NCBI GenBank assembly: GCA_964518765.1
Contig: CAZFJC010000042.1
Coordinates: forward strand, 1 to 10,006
Source of the DNA: CAZPNX01 sp964518765
Lineage (GTDB): Bacteria > Edwardsbacteria > AC1 > EtOH8
Direction: 5' to 3'
DNA: 10,006 nucleotides
The translations under genes and the position numbers were made by a program. Below the pieces are notes generated by a model that saw only the letters and a program-made list of their open reading frames with translations, ran no database searches and had not been told where the DNA came from. Every line of letters begins with the position of its first letter. The first letter of the stretch is position 1. Shown in pieces: positions 1 to 5,586 of the stretch.

Positions 1-13
1 TTTCTCAGCCTAG

Positions 14-280
14 AGTATAACATATCAACCTGTCCGAAAAACTAGGACCATTATAGAGTATTTCCGGGAGCACACCAAGATAGGCAAGTTCACTATGGTC
101 TTTTTCGAGGACTATAAGGGGGGCGGGCAGATAGGCTGGACAACGGTGCCGAGGTTCAAGGGGCTGGAGAGCGAGGTGGTCATAGTGTGCCGAGTTAATG
201 AAGATGAAAGAGAACTATTAAAGAAACAATATATCGCATATTCAAGGGCAAAGATATTACTGCATATTCTAAAACAGTAA
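14..280 (+). CDS. C-terminal fragment of a superfamily 1 (UvrD/Rep-like) DNA helicase, incomplete at 5' end
   Basis: The open frame from 14 to the stop at 278-280 reads as the last part of a superfamily 1 helicase. Two features support this: FKGLESEVVIV, which resembles the TxHxxKGLE(A/S)xxV motif region (V), and YIAYSRAKILLHIL, which resembles motif VI (Y-V-A-x-[ST]-R-A) with its arginine. Together these are typical of the C-terminal RecA-like half of UvrD/Rep and NERD-helicase proteins, which unwind DNA using ATP. The Walker A half lies outside the window or is lost. The first internal ATG is at 95, but homology-like sequence starts before it, so 95 is not a true start. The frame is closed by a TAG at 11-13. 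Frame 1 upstream (FLSLEYNISTCPK) looks like the preceding helicase segment, so a one-base insertion in the A5 run at 37-41 is possible. The nuclease gene follows after 15 bp. Confident of the family, unsure whether the gene is intact. Confidence 0.72.
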   Translation, partial: SITYQPVRKTRTIIEYFREHTKIGKFTMVFFEDYKGGGQIGWTTVPRFKGLESEVVIVCRVNEDERELLKKQYIAYSRAKILLHILKQ

Positions 281-295
281 ATAAAAGGAGAGAAA

Positions 296-1168
296 ATGCC
301 AATCTATCGCATTTCAGAAACGAAGATGCAAATAATTAAAAATATTTGCTTACCTTCGGAAAAATTTCTACAGAAATTAATCGAAAGCAACCTTGACAAT
401 GTATTTGGTATTAAATTTATCGAATCTGAATATGCTCTCCCAAACGGGCGAATTGATACTATTGGACTAGATGAAACGTTGTCACCCGTAGTAATAGAAT
501 ACAAGAAAAGACAAGATGCAAACGCAATTATTCAGGGTTTATTTTATGTAGATTGGTTAAAAACAAATAGGCGAACATTTGAAATGCTCGTAAGAGAAAA
601 ATTAGGAAATGATATTAGTGTAGATTGGTCTATACAACCTAGGTTAATAATTATTTCAGAAGCTTACGATATTAAGGAAATCGCAGCTGTTAATCAAATA
701 TCTGCTAATGTCGAATTGAAGAAATATTCATATTACGGGGATATGTTATGGATCGAAGATGTTAAAGTTAATAGAATTGGAACTATACGTTCAGGGCGAA
801 ATACTGAAGAACAAGAGGCCCAGGAAACAGTAAGCATGGATATGCAAGTTGATTCTGCAAAAAGCAAAGTAAAAGAAGCATTTTTAAATATCCGGGACTG
901 GCTTTTAAAATACGATGAAAATATTGAAGAAATACATAAAAAGACAATGATTTGTTACTATAGTAATGGAAAAGGATTGGTTTGGGTTGAATTACCTTCA
1001 GGAAAAGGGATAAAACTGCATTTACGAAAAGGTAATTACAAAGAAGTTGAAAAAATAAAAATGAATGGATGGGGAGGTTATCCTGAAATTACCTTCAAAG
1101 AGGATGAATTATCAGATAGCAATATTGAGTTAATTAAGAATTTAATAAAGCAAGCTCATGATAATTAA
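296..1168 (+). CDS. PD-(D/E)XK nuclease, NucS/DUF91-like, with C-terminal DUF5655-like domain
   Basis: Predicted DNA endonuclease of 290 residues. The N-terminal half carries a PD-(D/E)XK core: E30 in the helix FLQKLIESNL, D54 in NGRIDTIGLDE, E68-x-K70 in PVVIEYKKRQ, and Q80 in IIQGLFYVDWL. This order and the phrases 'GRIDTIGLD' and 'VIEYKK' match the NucS/DUF91-type nucleases, whose members cut mismatched or branched DNA; the substrate here cannot be told. After a low-complexity linker (about 165-190), residues 190-288 match the layout of the small DUF5655 domain often fused to such cores. The ATG at 296 is set by AGGAG at 285-289. The gene is markedly AT-rich, with AAA and ATA/ATT codons, unlike the GC-rich genes downstream, which suggests acquisition from another source. 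It directly follows the helicase fragment and may be co-transcribed with it. A helicase plus nuclease pair is compatible with repair or defence, but this is inference. Confidence 0.85.
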   Translation: MPIYRISETKMQIIKNICLPSEKFLQKLIESNLDNVFGIKFIESEYALPNGRIDTIGLDETLSPVVIEYKKRQDANAIIQGLFYVDWLKTNRRTFEMLVREKLGNDISVDWSIQPRLIIISEAYDIKEIAAVNQISANVELKKYSYYGDMLWIEDVKVNRIGTIRSGRNTEEQEAQETVSMDMQVDSAKSKVKEAFLNIRDWLLKYDENIEEIHKKTMICYYSNGKGLVWVELPSGKGIKLHLRKGNYKEVEKIKMNGWGGYPEITFKEDELSDSNIELIKNLIKQAHDN

Positions 1169-1255
1169 TCTGAATTCGATTCATAATTAATAAAAAAATT
1201 TAGTTTACGGACAAACCACATAGATTGCATAATAATATATATCACTATCACTTAC

Positions 1256-1283
1256 AAGCTGGGCTTTCGCCCGGCTTCTTTGT
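1256..1283 (+). terminator. Weak rho-independent terminator after the nuclease gene
   Basis: AAGCTGGGC (1256-1264) pairs with GCCCGGCTT (1269-1277) around a TTTC loop, with one G-U pair. It is followed by CTTTGTC, which is only partly T-rich. It lies 88 bp after the nuclease stop and just before the promoter of the next gene, so it fits a transcript boundary. The short T tract keeps confidence moderate. Confidence 0.5.
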
Positions 1284-1293
1284 CATCCCTTAT

Positions 1294-1302
1294 TGATATA
1301 AT
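1294..1302 (+). promoter_or_regulatory. Extended -10 promoter for the TPR gene
   Basis: TGATATAAT (1294-1302) holds a perfect TATAAT hexamer at 1297-1302 preceded by the TGN extension that lets sigma-70 promoters work without a good -35. The 17-18 bp upstream position has no convincing -35. A start about 7 bp downstream would give a short leader that still includes the AGGAGG at 1315-1320. It lies between the terminator hairpin and the TPR start, as expected. Confidence 0.45.
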
Positions 1303-1327
1303 TGTGCAAACTTCAGGAGGTATTATT

Positions 1328-2233
1328 ATGTCCACAAGATCTGAAATAAAACTGCTTGAGAAACAGGTGAATGCTCTCCATGCCAAAGGCGACCTAAAAG
1401 AGTTATTGCCGCTTATAGACAGGCAGCTAAAGCTCGAGCCCAAAAGCGCCGAGCACTGGCACAACCGCGGCTGGGTGCTGCACCGCCTGGGCAGGCTCAA
1501 GGAGGCGGTGGCCGACCTGGACCGGGCGCTGGAGCTTAGGCCCCGGAATGCCAACACCCTCAAGGAGAGGGGAGAGACCCACTTCGACCAGGACAGGCTG
1601 ACCCTGGCCATAGCCGACTTCACCTCGGCCATCAAGCTGAAGCCCAGGGACTCCAAGCTATACAACGAGCGGGGCATGGCCTGGGACATACTGGGCGACT
1701 TCAGGCAGGGCATCCGCGACTTCAAGCGGGCGCTTGAGCTCGATCCCGGGAACGCCACGGCCTGGTCCAACCTGGGCACGGTCTACACCGAGATCGGGCG
1801 GTGGCGGCAGGCCATGAGGTGCATAAACCGAGCGATCGAATTGGAGCCCGGGGACTGGATGAACCTCCTAAACCGCGGCTATCTCCACGAGAAAACCGGC
1901 GACAGGCGCAGGGCCATGGAGGACTACAGCAGGGCGGTGAAGCTCGGGCCCAAAGAACCGAATACCTGGGGCAACCGGGCCTGCCTACTGGCCGAGATGG
2001 GCCTCTTGAAACCGGCCCTGAGGGACCTGGACAGGGCGATCAGGCTGGAGCCGGACTACGTGGAGGCCCTGCACATCCGGAGCCAGATCCGCCCGAGCGG
2101 CCGAACTGGAGGGTGGAGGTCAGGTCGGTCTGACCGGGCCGCAGGCCGGGCCTTTCTCAAACGTCCGCAAGACGGGAAAACGGATGCGTTTTTTGTCGTC
2201 CCTGGTGAGGCCGCTTCTTCGACGGGTGGGTAA
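1328..2233 (+). CDS. TPR-repeat protein, about seven repeats
   Basis: A 301-residue protein built almost wholly of tetratricopeptide repeats, which form a superhelix for protein-protein contact. Units fall at about 8-41 (degenerate), 42-75, 76-109, 110-143, 144-177, 178-211 and 212-245. They show the usual W/L-G-Y-A-F-A-P spacing, for example 'AEHWHNRGWVLHRLGRLKEA' and 'RALELDPGNATAWSNLG'. No signal peptide, membrane segment or enzyme domain is seen. The ATG at 1328 is chosen because AGGAGG (1315-1320) lies 7 bp before it; the TTG at 1280 opens the same frame but would sit in the terminator. After residue 253 the sequence stops looking like TPR and ends in an odd, low-quality tail. The neighbouring +1 frame ends at 2133 with ERPNWRVEVRSV, so a frameshift near 2085-2105 would give a shorter, cleaner end. 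The partner is unknown. Confidence 0.85.
   Translation: MSTRSEIKLLEKQVNALHAKGDLKELLPLIDRQLKLEPKSAEHWHNRGWVLHRLGRLKEAVADLDRALELRPRNANTLKERGETHFDQDRLTLAIADFTSAIKLKPRDSKLYNERGMAWDILGDFRQGIRDFKRALELDPGNATAWSNLGTVYTEIGRWRQAMRCINRAIELEPGDWMNLLNRGYLHEKTGDRRRAMEDYSRAVKLGPKEPNTWGNRACLLAEMGLLKPALRDLDRAIRLEPDYVEALHIRSQIRPSGRTGGWRSGRSDRAAGRAFLKRPQDGKTDAFFVVPGEAASSTGG
2162..2194 (+). terminator. Candidate rho-independent terminator overlapping the TPR 3' end
   Basis: CGTCCG (2162-2167) can pair with CGGATG (2181-2186) with one G-U pair, and a T6 run follows at 2189-2194. The stem is short and the loop long (13 nt), so it is weak. It lies inside the TPR frame as written, which makes more sense if the true stop is the one at 2131-2133 in the next frame. 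Confidence 0.28.
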
Positions 2234-2261
2234 CAGCATCTGTTAGTGCCGCCTCAGGCAT

Positions 2262-2504
2262 GTGCACTGGTACCGCCTGAAACAGCGCCACGAACTGTGG
2301 CGGTTCCAGCGCCAGTTCGGGAGTGACCTGGACCTGATGATGGTAAGGCGGCACCGCGCCTGGAGGCTGATGCAGCGGACCGACCTCAGCCCCGAGGAGG
2401 AGAAGAACGCCAGGGAGTACCACGCGGCGGTGGAGGCGTTCTACCAGGCCTACCGAAGGTTCATGGACGCGGTCTACGGCCGCGATGACGGGGAACGGCA
2501 GTGA
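2262..2504 (+). CDS. Small charged hypothetical protein (80 residues)
   Basis: I do not recognise this protein. It reads through 80 residues from a GTG at 2262 and is unusually rich in Arg, Trp, Tyr and Glu, with long predicted helices at about 3-38 and 43-72 (around SPEEEKNAREYHAAVEAFY). This is consistent with a small soluble two-helix protein, not random GC-rich read-through. The start is uncertain: the frame opens at 2247, only a weak AGG precedes the GTG, and the ATG at 2260 belongs to a frame that stops at 2280. The internal ATG codons (residues 26-27) are alternatives. It ends 55 bp before the peptidase-like gene and may be co-transcribed with it. A function cannot be given. Confidence 0.5.
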   Translation: MHWYRLKQRHELWRFQRQFGSDLDLMMVRRHRAWRLMQRTDLSPEEEKNAREYHAAVEAFYQAYRRFMDAVYGRDDGERQ

Positions 2505-2544
2505 CAGGCGTTGCCGGGCGGGGAGCGCCGTGATAATGAAAATC

Positions 2545-2553
2545 GAGGAGGGG
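2545..2553 (+). promoter_or_regulatory. Ribosome binding site that decides the peptidase start
   Basis: GAGGAGGGG, 6 bp before the ATG at 2560. It rules in favour of this ATG over two upstream in-frame ATGs at 2485 and 2536. Confidence 0.6.
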
Positions 2554-2559
2554 CCAAAG

Positions 2560-3315
2560 ATGGAGGAGAAGGTGCTGAGAATGTTCCTGTCCCACCCGCT
2601 GGAGAGCGGGGACGGGATCTTCAAGATGTTCGCCGGCCTTCCCGGGGCGGTCGCGCGCGGCACCAGGCCGGCCCGCTTTCTCTACGTCCCGGGGACCAGG
2701 CCCGACCGGGTGCTGTTGGTGGCCCACGCCGATACTGTCTGGGATGATCGCTCGGCCTATCCTGTGGCGAGCAAGTTCGTGGAGGAGAACGGGATTTACA
2801 GACCGTCCGGCCTGGTCCCTTTGCGCGGACTGGGGGCCGACGACCGGGCCGGCTGTGCCATACTGTGGGCCCTGAAGGACCTGGGCCACTCGCTGCTGGT
2901 AACCGACGGGGAGGAGCGGGGCCGGCTGGGCAGCCGTTTCCTGGTGGAGGAACCGGCCAACCAGGACATCGCGGAGGAGATCAACGAGACCCACGGCTTC
3001 GCGGTCCAGTTCGACAGGCGCAACGGCAGGGACTTCAAGTGCTACGAGGTGGGGACGGACGAGTTCAGGAGCTACGTGGCCCAAAAGACCGGCTACACCG
3101 AGCCGGACAGGAGCTCGTTCACCGACATAACCATCCTCTGCCGCAGGATCCCGGGGGTGAACCTGAGCATAGGGTTCTACAACGAGCACACCGCCCAGGA
3201 GTATCTGGTGTTCGAGGAGTGGATGAACACGGTGAAAATGGCCAGGAAGTGGCTTTCGGGGCCGCTGCCGAGGTTCTCGCTTCACAAGACGGCGTCTGCA
3301 GTTCAGGTTGCTTAG
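2560..3315 (+). CDS. Compact zinc peptidase-like protein (M28/M20 metallopeptidase clan)
   Basis: A 251-residue protein with the ligand order of the di-zinc exopeptidases: H56-x-D58 in LLVAHADTVWD, D94/D95 in GADDRAG, the E118-E119 pair in TDGEERGRLGS, D152 in QFDRR, and H210 in YNEHTAQE. In this clan the first glutamate is the catalytic base and the others hold two metals. Substrates are usually peptides or acylated amines, here unknown. The protein lacks the roughly 110-residue lid domain of M20 enzymes, so it is nearer to M28 in architecture. No signal peptide is seen, so it is probably cytoplasmic. The ATG at 2560 is preferred because GAGGAGGGG (2545-2553) lies 6 bp upstream. The ATG at 2485 would overlap the previous gene and add 25 residues of unlikely sequence, and the one at 2536 lacks a good ribosome site. 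A strong terminator follows. Confidence 0.8.
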   Translation: MEEKVLRMFLSHPLESGDGIFKMFAGLPGAVARGTRPARFLYVPGTRPDRVLLVAHADTVWDDRSAYPVASKFVEENGIYRPSGLVPLRGLGADDRAGCAILWALKDLGHSLLVTDGEERGRLGSRFLVEEPANQDIAEEINETHGFAVQFDRRNGRDFKCYEVGTDEFRSYVAQKTGYTEPDRSSFTDITILCRRIPGVNLSIGFYNEHTAQEYLVFEEWMNTVKMARKWLSGPLPRFSLHKTASAVQVA

Positions 3316-3389
3316 AGTGCGGGATATCATGGGCTTGTTTGCCGGCATAAAGCTTAAGATAGGAAATGCCAGGGAGCTGGTCTTCTTTG

Positions 3390-3425
3390 GGGATGGCGCA
3401 TGGGAGCGCCATCCCTTTCTTCTTC
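3390..3425 (+). terminator. Strong rho-independent terminator after the peptidase gene
   Basis: GGGATGGCGC (3390-3399) pairs perfectly with GCGCCATCCC (3406-3415) around a six-base loop, followed by TTTCTTCTT. The 10-bp GC-rich stem and T-rich tail make a good terminator, 74 bp after the peptidase stop. No A-run precedes the stem, so it should work only for + strand transcripts. Confidence 0.8.
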
Positions 3426-3428
3426 GGT

Positions 3429-3450
3429 TTGCTAGACAATCAGTTAGCAA
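3429..3450. repeat. Short inverted repeat, 6-bp arms
   Basis: TTGCTA (3429-3434) and TAGCAA (3445-3450) are exact inverted arms around a 10-base centre, just after the terminator. It may form the left edge of the repeat-rich stretch that follows. No function is evident. Confidence 0.4.
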
Positions 3451-3483
3451 GAACAGGTGTTATTGCCACTGATCTTATGCCAT

Positions 3484-3511
3484 GTTACTTTCTTGTGACC
3501 AAGAAAGTAAC
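3484..3511. repeat. Perfect 12-bp palindrome of a dispersed intergenic repeat type
   Basis: GTTACTTTCTTG (3484-3495) and CAAGAAAGTAAC (3500-3511) are perfect inverted arms around TGAC, followed by CAAAGAAG. From memory, this GTTACTTTCTTG...CAAGAAAGTAACCAAAG signature recurs between genes in many unrelated bacterial genomes, where it is often mis-annotated as short hypothetical proteins. It has no T-run and so is not a standard terminator. Confidence 0.7.
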
Positions 3512-3531
3512 CAAAGAAGTCTTTCCGCCGT

Positions 3532-3550
3532 TCGGCCGAGCTCAGGCCGA
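3532..3550. repeat. Hairpin with GAGCTCA loop, left copy
   Basis: TCGGCC (3532-3537) and GGCCGA (3545-3550) pair around the loop GAGCTCA (3538-3544). The same loop and nearly the same arms recur at 3916-3934, so the two are copies of one motif. Confidence 0.6.
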
Positions 3551-3746
3551 GGCCCAGCGTTGCGGTAGGTCAGGCAACCGCGCCGGCACTCATTGAACCA
3601 GAACCGGCAGGAAGCTAAACATCCAATGAGTGCTTTCTCGGCGCTGAAGCCCGGCCGCACCGCTGACGGCGGGACCCCGGGCCTGCACGCCGAAGGGCGT
3701 GGAGTTTACACCGATGAAAGAGGTTGCCCGCAGGCGTGGGTCGCAT

Positions 3747-3778
3747 CCCGCCTGCCATAGCACGCTATGTGCGGCGGG
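3747..3778. repeat. 32-bp near-palindrome in the repeat region
   Basis: The outer arms CCCGCC (3747-3752) and GGCGGG (3773-3778) and the inner arms CATAGC (3756-3761) and GCTATG (3764-3769) are all exact inverted matches. They are separated by a symmetric TGC/TGC internal mismatch, with only AC at the centre. Such a long, almost perfect palindrome is typical of REP-like elements. Confidence 0.65.
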
Positions 3779-3851
3779 CAGGCAGCGCTGCTGCGCAGGC
3801 CTGCCTTCGCCGAAGCGGCTACGCGCAGGCAGTGGAGGCTGGCGCTGACCA

Positions 3852-3891
3852 CCCCTAAGTCCCCTCCTTGGATAAGGAGGGGAACAAGGGG
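3852..3891. repeat. Nested inverted repeat with CCCCTCCTT/AAGGAGGGG arms
   Basis: The inner arms CCCCTCCTT (3861-3869) and AAGGAGGGG (3874-3882) flank GGAT. The outer arms CCCCT (3852-3856) and AGGGG (3887-3891) enclose them. From memory, 'cccct-aa-t-cccctcctt...aaggagggg...aagggg' is a recurrent intergenic repeat in environmental bacterial genomes. Confidence 0.6.
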
Positions 3892-3915
3892 AGATCGTGA
3901 TCAATGCTTTTAGGC

Positions 3916-3934
3916 TTCGGCGAGCTCAGCCGAA
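3916..3934. repeat. Hairpin with GAGCTCA loop, right copy
   Basis: TTCGGC (3916-3921) and GCCGAA (3929-3934) pair exactly around GAGCTCA (3922-3928). It is the second copy of the motif at 3532-3550 and may mark the right end of the repeat element. Confidence 0.6.
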
Positions 3935-4166
3935 CGATGGCCGGCATTGGGACACCGGAGCAGCGGTGCAGCGACAGTTCTCACTTCGCTTGGCTCAAAT
4001 AAGTACGGTCTCAGTGCATGCTTTGGAGCTTTTTCTTTGAAGAGAAAGCGGGAAAAGGGCAAGAATTGAAGAAAACTGTAGTCCTGTTAAGTCTGCAAGA
4101 CATAGATCTTCGACTAAAAGAGTAATACAACCGAACGAGCTTAGTGTTTCTTGTTGGAGTATTGAA

Positions 4167-5474
4167 GTGTCAAGGGCGGGCATAAAAAGGCTGGGGCAGG
4201 TCGACAAGGGGTTGAAAGCCATCTACCGGAAGACCCTGGAGGAGATCGAGGGCAGGGGGGACCTTCTGTCGCTGGCGATAACCGAAAGCGAGAGGATCAG
4301 GAAAACGGGCGTCAAAACAGAAGGCACGATCAGCTGCCACAAGCTGGAGCTTGCCTTCGACCGGGCCGTGGAGGGCGCCGGGCAGAAGTCCATGTCCATA
4401 CAGCCGGCGCTCCTGGGGCTGCTGAGCGAGACTGGGGCGCGGCCCCTGGCCGGGAGGCTTGCGGCGGCGCTAACGGTCCAGGCAATGAGGGACGGGTTCA
4501 TTTACCTGGTCGCCCGGGGGCTGCTGGACGAGGGCCGCTGTAGGGAGGCTGAGGAAACGGCCTATAAGTGCGGAGACAGAAAGATCCGGAATATGATCCG
4601 GCTGATGGTCGCCAGGCACCTGGTAAAAATCGGCAAAGCGGAGCAAGCGGAGGAGGCGCTGGAAAAGCTGGCCAACGATCGCCGGGAGCAGGGCGACCCG
4701 TACGCATCGGCCATGGACCTCTGCCGGACGGCCGGGCGGTGCGCGGACCTGGGCCTGAGGAAAAAAGGGCTGGAGCTGGCGGCCAGGGCGGAGGCCATCG
4801 ATACACAAGGCTGGCCCGGGGACAGAAAGGCTTCACTGCTGGCGGCCAGGGCCAGGGCCCTGGGCAAGCTGGGGAAACTGGCCGAGGCCCAAGGGCTGGC
4901 GGAAGAAGCCTTGAGAATGATCGAGGGAACGACGGTCGAGGCATGCGTGGAAGGTTCGGTGAAACAGGAGGACCTTGCGGATGAATACGCCAGGGCCCTG
5001 GTCACGCTGGGGGCCGTTTTCTCGCGGCTGGGGTGCGACGGGATGGTGCAGAGATGCCAGGAACTGGCCGGGCCCGGACGGCTGGGGCAGAGGTTTCTCA
5101 AGGCCTGCGCCAGGGCCTGCATCAAGGCGGGCCGACTGGAGAAGGCCGCGGAGCACATCGAAAAAATCCGGCCGGCCGGCGCCAGGTTGGGCTTGAAGCT
5201 GGAGATGGCCGGATTCCACCGCAGGCACGGGATGAGCGGGGAGGCTGAGAGGCTCCTATCTGCCATAAAACAGGAGAGCACCGAGGTGGCCGGGGAAAGG
5301 CGTCAGGAGCTGGAGTACGGCATTTCCAGGGAAAGAATAAGGCTGGGCTACGCGATGGGGGACAGACAGGTGGTGGAGTCGGCGATCAACTCGGTCAACC
5401 AGCCGGTCTACAGGCTATGGATGGTCAAATTCGCGATGAACGAGCACAGGAATCTAAAGATAAAAAGGCGTTGA
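4167..5474 (+). CDS. Alpha-helical repeat (TPR-like) protein of unknown role
   Basis: A 435-residue protein that I cannot assign to a named family. Residues about 108-410 form a run of amphipathic helix pairs of 33-40 residues with the A..A..G....A..L...A rhythm of TPR-like solenoids, for example 'ARHLVKIGKAEQAEEALEKL' (149-168), 'ARARALGKLGKLAEAQGLAE' (227-246) and 'ACARACIKAGRLEKAAEHIE' (313-332). The N-terminal 70 residues are charged and helical and do not fit the repeat. No catalytic motif, membrane segment or signal peptide is visible, so it is probably a cytoplasmic scaffold or regulator. The start is GTG at 4167, set by GGAG (4156-4159) 7 bp upstream; no closer ATG exists. It is separated from the WYL genes by 112 bp holding a candidate promoter, so it is likely its own unit. 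It resembles the TPR gene at 1328 only in general fold. Confidence 0.78.
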   Translation: MSRAGIKRLGQVDKGLKAIYRKTLEEIEGRGDLLSLAITESERIRKTGVKTEGTISCHKLELAFDRAVEGAGQKSMSIQPALLGLLSETGARPLAGRLAAALTVQAMRDGFIYLVARGLLDEGRCREAEETAYKCGDRKIRNMIRLMVARHLVKIGKAEQAEEALEKLANDRREQGDPYASAMDLCRTAGRCADLGLRKKGLELAARAEAIDTQGWPGDRKASLLAARARALGKLGKLAEAQGLAEEALRMIEGTTVEACVEGSVKQEDLADEYARALVTLGAVFSRLGCDGMVQRCQELAGPGRLGQRFLKACARACIKAGRLEKAAEHIEKIRPAGARLGLKLEMAGFHRRHGMSGEAERLLSAIKQESTEVAGERRQELEYGISRERIRLGYAMGDRQVVESAINSVNQPVYRLWMVKFAMNEHRNLKIKRR

Positions 5475-5509
5475 ACAGCCTTACCCGTTTAAAATTGCAC
5501 TCATTTTTT

Positions 5510-5577
5510 CCTTGATTTTACATAACGGGGGTAGTATTCTTATAAAAGCCGTATAAGCGTAAAACAGTCCTTGATTT
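5510..5577 (+). promoter_or_regulatory. Candidate promoter and operator region of the WYL operon
   Basis: A plausible sigma-70 pair is TTGATT (5512-5517) and TATTCT (5535-5540) with 17 bp between them; both are 4 of 6 matches. An exact dyad, CTTATA (5539-5544) and TATAAG (5552-5557) with a 7-bp spacer, overlaps the expected start site. It could be an operator for a dimeric helix-turn-helix protein such as the WYL regulators encoded downstream. CCTTGATTT also occurs twice, at 5510-5518 and 5569-5577. Self-regulation is inferred only from position. Confidence 0.4.
5539..5557. repeat. Inverted repeat CTTATA-N7-TATAAG, possible operator
   Basis: Exact 6-bp arms (5539-5544 and 5552-5557) around AAAGCCG, in the leader of the WYL operon 29 bp before its first ATG. 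The size suits a winged-helix dimer site. Confidence 0.4.
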
Positions 5578-5586
5578 CGGCCAAAA

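Larger units (their letters stand above)
3484..3934. repeat. Mosaic intergenic repeat region rich in inverted repeats
   Basis: This gene-free stretch is packed with palindromes. Besides the one at 3484-3511 it contains: CACTCATTG/CAATGAGTG (3587-3595 with 3624-3632); CACGCC-GAAG-GGCGTG (3686-3701); a long near-palindrome (3747-3778); interlocking GCCTGCC/GGCAGGC arms (3750-3832); and nested arms at 3852-3891. It is flanked by two hairpins that share the loop GAGCTCA (3532-3550 and 3916-3934). Short reading frames here translate to the Arg/Pro/Ser-rich sequence usual for such repeats and have no ribosome sites. It is probably a dispersed non-coding repeat; a structured RNA or a non-autonomous mobile element remains possible. 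The flanks 3316-3389 and 3935-4166 show no gene. Confidence 0.65.

Noticed and set aside
2131..2155. GC-rich hairpin after the alternative TPR stop
   Set aside because: Only GGCC-GCA-GGCC pairs cleanly; the next base is mismatched and the T tract is just TTTCT, so it is not listed as a terminator.
2461..3450. Minus-strand ORF of 329 codons across the peptidase gene
   Set aside because: Antisense shadow; it also runs through the strong terminator hairpin and has no recognisable motif.
3681..3832. CRISPR-like repetition of GCAGGC units
   Set aside because: The units are six bases, in both orientations and unevenly spaced; there are no uniform repeats or spacers and no cas genes.
3366..3904. 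Short ORFs on both strands in the gap (+ 3366-3596, - 3475-3660, - 3590-3904)
   Set aside because: They lie in the inverted-repeat mosaic. Their translations resemble the spurious hypothetical proteins called on dispersed repeats in many genomes, and no ribosome site supports them.
4066..4128. Possible promoters before the 4167 gene (TTGAAG, TAATAC)
   Set aside because: No pair of hexamers has both acceptable matches and spacing, so no site is claimed.
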